Source: Collinsella tanakaei (GTDB lineage: Bacteria > Actinomycetota > Coriobacteriia > Coriobacteriales > Coriobacteriaceae). From it: a DNA stretch of 50,331 nucleotides. The translations under genes and the position numbers were made by a program. This document shows, piece by piece, positions 48,362 through 50,331 of this stretch. The stretch's first letter is position 1; each line of letters begins with the position of its first letter. The notes under the pieces are model-generated. The model saw only the letters and a program-made list of their open reading frames with translations, searched no databases and was not told the origin of the DNA. Location: assembly GCF_030373545.1 (NCBI RefSeq), contig NZ_JAUDCO010000010.1, positions 1 to 50,331 on the forward strand. The letters run 5' to 3'.

Positions 48362-48640
48362 ATGGACATCAGTGCAGCTATCGAGCAGGTCAAGAAGCTC
48401 TACCATGTGGCGGAAACCGCCAACAACCTCGAAGCGGGTGAGCGCAGCGTCGAGCGGTGGGTTGGAACCAGCATGAAAGACTTCATCAGCAGTATGGACT
48501 TCAACCAGTATGTTGCTCTTCTCGGCTTGTACGGAGACAGCGACGAGCATGATGAATGGATTGAACGCGCTCAGCAATTCGTCAGTTCGCTATCAGACGA
48601 GCAGATTGACCTGTTCAGCCGCATCTGGCATCAAGCTTAG
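48362..48640 (+). CDS. Small protein of unknown function
   Basis: A 92-residue, acidic, mostly helical protein (DISAAIEQVKKLYHVAETAN; DEQIDLFSRIWHQA) with no transmembrane segment and no cysteine. Its base composition is lower in GC than its neighbours. The ATG follows AAGAGAGAA. I do not recognise a family. Its position beside a DUF4143 ATPase gene suggests an accessory or recently acquired region. Confidence 0.6.
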   Translation: MDISAAIEQVKKLYHVAETANNLEAGERSVERWVGTSMKDFISSMDFNQYVALLGLYGDSDEHDEWIERAQQFVSSLSDEQIDLFSRIWHQA

Positions 48641-48757
48641 CGTTCGGCCGAAACGCTATGGGGGCGGTAGCGCGCGAAATGGCTTGCAGCGCTCGATCGC
48701 TCCAACCCGAACGTCCGCCCCCCGATCAGCGCCGTCGCGCTCTCATTTAAGCCCAGC

Positions 48758-50059
48758 CTATCCCCACAACCCCATGTTCGACATCGCGTACAGCGGGACA
48801 TTCCTCATCCAGTCCTGCTCGCGGTAGCCCGACAGGCTAAAACGAACGGACTTAATCTCCGGGTGGGCGGCCTTGAACGCCCTGAGGCTCTTGGCCCGCA
48901 GGTTCTCCTCCGCCTTCACCTCGATAGCGTAGACGCCGTTCGATCCCTGCACCAGGAAGTCGATCTCGCCCGACGAGTTCTCGGCGGACCAGTAGTACGG
49001 CGCGAGTCCGCAGTCGGAAACAAGCTGCTGGCAGACGTACTGCTCGGTAAGGGAGCCCTTGAACTCTGTGAACGCCGCGTTGCCGTCCAACACGGTGGCG
49101 GGGTCAAGGCCCGCCATGGCGCCGAGGAGGCCAACGTCGAGAAGAAACACCTTGAAGGACTTGTTGTCGTTGTATGCCGAAAGCGGGATTCCCGGCTTGG
49201 TTATGCGCGGAACCTTGTGGATAAGCCCCGCCTGAGCCAGCCACGTGAGGGACTCCGCGTAATCCTTGGCACGGGCACCCTCTCTGACCTGCCCAAAAAT
49301 AAACTTCTTGTTCTCTTTCGCAAGGTGCACGGGAATCGAGTTCCAAGCCTCGACCATCTTCGGGTTGATTCGCAGCGGCGCGTGCTTGGCAAAATCTCGA
49401 AGATAGTCCTCGAGGATCTGGCTCTGCATATCCCGAACCGAGCCGAGCGACTCGCCCTCGATATAGCCCGCGACGACCGCCGGCATCCCTCCCACCACGA
49501 AGTACCGACGCAAAAGCGGGATGAGCCTCGAGGAAAACGCGTTGATGCTCACTGTGTCCACCGAGTCCGCGAGCTCTCGCAACATGGTATTACCCGTGGC
49601 ATCGAGAAACTCGCGGAAGCTCAACGGATAGAGATCGAGCGTATTCACTTTTCCAACGGGATACCCCGTGCCCTCGGTTGCGGATATCCCCAGAAGCGAC
49701 CCCGCGGCAGCAACGGCGTATTCCGGCGCGTTCTCACAGAAGTATTTGAGGGAGGTTATGGCCTTTGGCGCTGCCTGTATCTCGTCAAGGATTACAAGCG
49801 TGGATAGAGGGCGAATTGCGACGCCGGTCAGGATGGACAGGTCGCGTACGATGCGTACTGGGTCGAGATCCTGCTCGAACAAGTCGCGCGCAACCGAGTT
49901 TCCATCTAAGCTGACGTACGCGACGGCGTTAAAGTGCTCTCGTCCGAACTCTTTGAGAAGCCATGTCTTGCCGACCTGCCGCGCTCCGTTGAGAATGAGC
50001 GGCTTGCGGCGGGGAGATTCCTTCCAGCGGACAAGTTCGGTCATCAGGTGCCTATCCAT
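48758..50059 (-). CDS. AAA ATPase with C-terminal DUF4143 nuclease-like domain
   Basis: A 433-residue protein. Walker A is GARQVGKT (near residue 26), Walker B LVILDEIQ, then the sensor stretch AAAGSLLG. The C-terminal DUF4143 part carries GEIDFLVQ ... YAIEVKAEE, a PD-(D/E)xK-like arrangement. Such proteins are widespread, often in many copies, and of unknown function. I chose ATG at 50059, with GAGGAG five bases upstream, over a GTG six bases earlier. A long, AT-rich palindrome stands immediately before the ribosome site. Confidence 0.88.
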   Translation of the reverse strand: MDRHLMTELVRWKESPRRKPLILNGARQVGKTWLLKEFGREHFNAVAYVSLDGNSVARDLFEQDLDPVRIVRDLSILTGVAIRPLSTLVILDEIQAAPKAITSLKYFCENAPEYAVAAAGSLLGISATEGTGYPVGKVNTLDLYPLSFREFLDATGNTMLRELADSVDTVSINAFSSRLIPLLRRYFVVGGMPAVVAGYIEGESLGSVRDMQSQILEDYLRDFAKHAPLRINPKMVEAWNSIPVHLAKENKKFIFGQVREGARAKDYAESLTWLAQAGLIHKVPRITKPGIPLSAYNDNKSFKVFLLDVGLLGAMAGLDPATVLDGNAAFTEFKGSLTEQYVCQQLVSDCGLAPYYWSAENSSGEIDFLVQGSNGVYAIEVKAEENLRAKSLRAFKAAHPEIKSVRFSLSGYREQDWMRNVPLYAMSNMGLWG

Positions 50060-50074
50060 GCGCACTCCTCACAA

Positions 50075-50120
50075 AATACGGCCTTATTTTTGTTCAGAGT
50101 AACAGAAATAAGGCCGTATT
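50075..50120. promoter_or_regulatory. 46-bp palindrome upstream of the DUF4143 ATPase
   Basis: AATACGGCCTTATTT (50075-50089) and AAATAAGGCCGTATT (50106-50120) are perfect inverse copies. The 16-base centre can extend the stem (TGTT/AACA), giving nearly 20 bp. It lies 15 bases from the ATG and could be an operator, a 5' UTR hairpin or the end of a mobile unit. Confidence 0.6.
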
Positions 50121-50312
50121 AATGAGACTATCGACGAAAATCAGGCGGAACTTTACTCCCACTCAGTAATTGTCGGCGCAGGTGAGAGGGCCGCTTCATC
50201 TTCTGCTTCGCCGTTTACCACCATGCTTACCCTATTCCACATGCACTCGAGATGGATTCACGCGGTCACCGTCCCCATCACCCCTCCCCCCTTGCGAATC
50301 ATGGCGCAGGAG

Positions 50313-50331
50313 CTGTCTCTTATACACATCT
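50313..50331. other. Nextera transposase mosaic-end adapter (artefact)
   Basis: CTGTCTCTTATACACATCT is exactly the Tn5/Nextera 19-bp mosaic end in reverse complement. Being at the last base of the window, it is library adapter left on the contig end, not genome. Between 50121 and 50312 I see no supported gene. Confidence 0.95.

Noticed and set aside
50153-50260. Minus-strand open frame ending PTITEWE, like the C-terminus of GMP synthase or another enzyme
   Set aside because: It is closed by an in-frame TGA 36 codons upstream, shows no further similarity, and lies beside adapter sequence; it could be a remnant, but nothing supports a call.

Overview
The window is about 50 kb of high-GC DNA (lower only in short non-coding islands). 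Gene content points to a gut Coriobacteriia actinobacterium, most like Collinsella: a bile salt hydrolase, a multidomain [FeFe] hydrogenase, an Fe-S/flavin enoate-reductase-type enzyme, TAT lipoproteins, strong AGGAGG ribosome sites, frequent GTG starts, and an rplJ-rplL pair with a classic L10 leader. The genus is inferred from content. The last 19 bases are the Nextera transposon mosaic end, so the right edge is a contig end carrying adapter.

Layout. 1-5.4 kb (minus): start of galU, an esterase, then an aldolase, a lactonase-type amidohydrolase, an SDR dehydrogenase and a UxaA-family dehydratase. The last four are the enzyme set of the non-phosphorylating L-fucose (or related sugar) oxidation route. 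5.6-6.9 kb: rplL and rplJ with leader, attenuator and promoter. 7-10 kb: a zinc-ribbon membrane protein, a PLP aminotransferase and an unidentified protein. 10.1-13.2 kb: a TerB_N/TerB_C protein and a BrxD-type (DUF2791) P-loop ATPase, translationally coupled behind a promoter that overlaps a LexA-like box. 13.3-18.6 kb: [FeFe] hydrogenase, a substrate-binding lipoprotein plus a permease-ATPase fusion, and a methyltransferase. 18.66-21.5 kb: a second LexA-like box with the same promoter geometry driving a 27-residue hydrophobic peptide, a structured RNA region, then a large Lhr/BrxH-type helicase. 21.5-25.8 kb: a CapA-like lipoprotein, then an enoate-reductase-type flavoenzyme divergent from a TetR regulator with a very long perfect operator-like palindrome. 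25.9-31.5 kb: a cluster rich in tRNA modification (Elp3, a Trm9-like methyltransferase, TrmB) interrupted by a 149-bp MITE-like element. 31.6-39.3 kb: Ski2-like helicase, ThpR, HTH protein, aldo/keto reductase, patatin, RsmJ and small proteins. 39.5-46.2 kb: MFS exporter, bile salt hydrolase, Tex, lipoprotein. 46.5-50.1 kb: sortase-type surface protein, a small protein and a DUF4143 ATPase.

Most notable are (i) TerB + BrxD-like ATPase + Lhr/BrxH-like helicase, which resembles a reduced BREX-type-2-like DNA-processing or defence module, here split by about 6 kb and apparently under SOS control; (ii) an SOS-controlled TisB/SidA-sized membrane peptide next to the helicase; and (iii) at least seven copies of a 35-bp REP-like palindrome between 37.4 and 46.5 kb, plus several other palindromic elements. 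No tRNA, rRNA, CRISPR array or transposase gene was seen.
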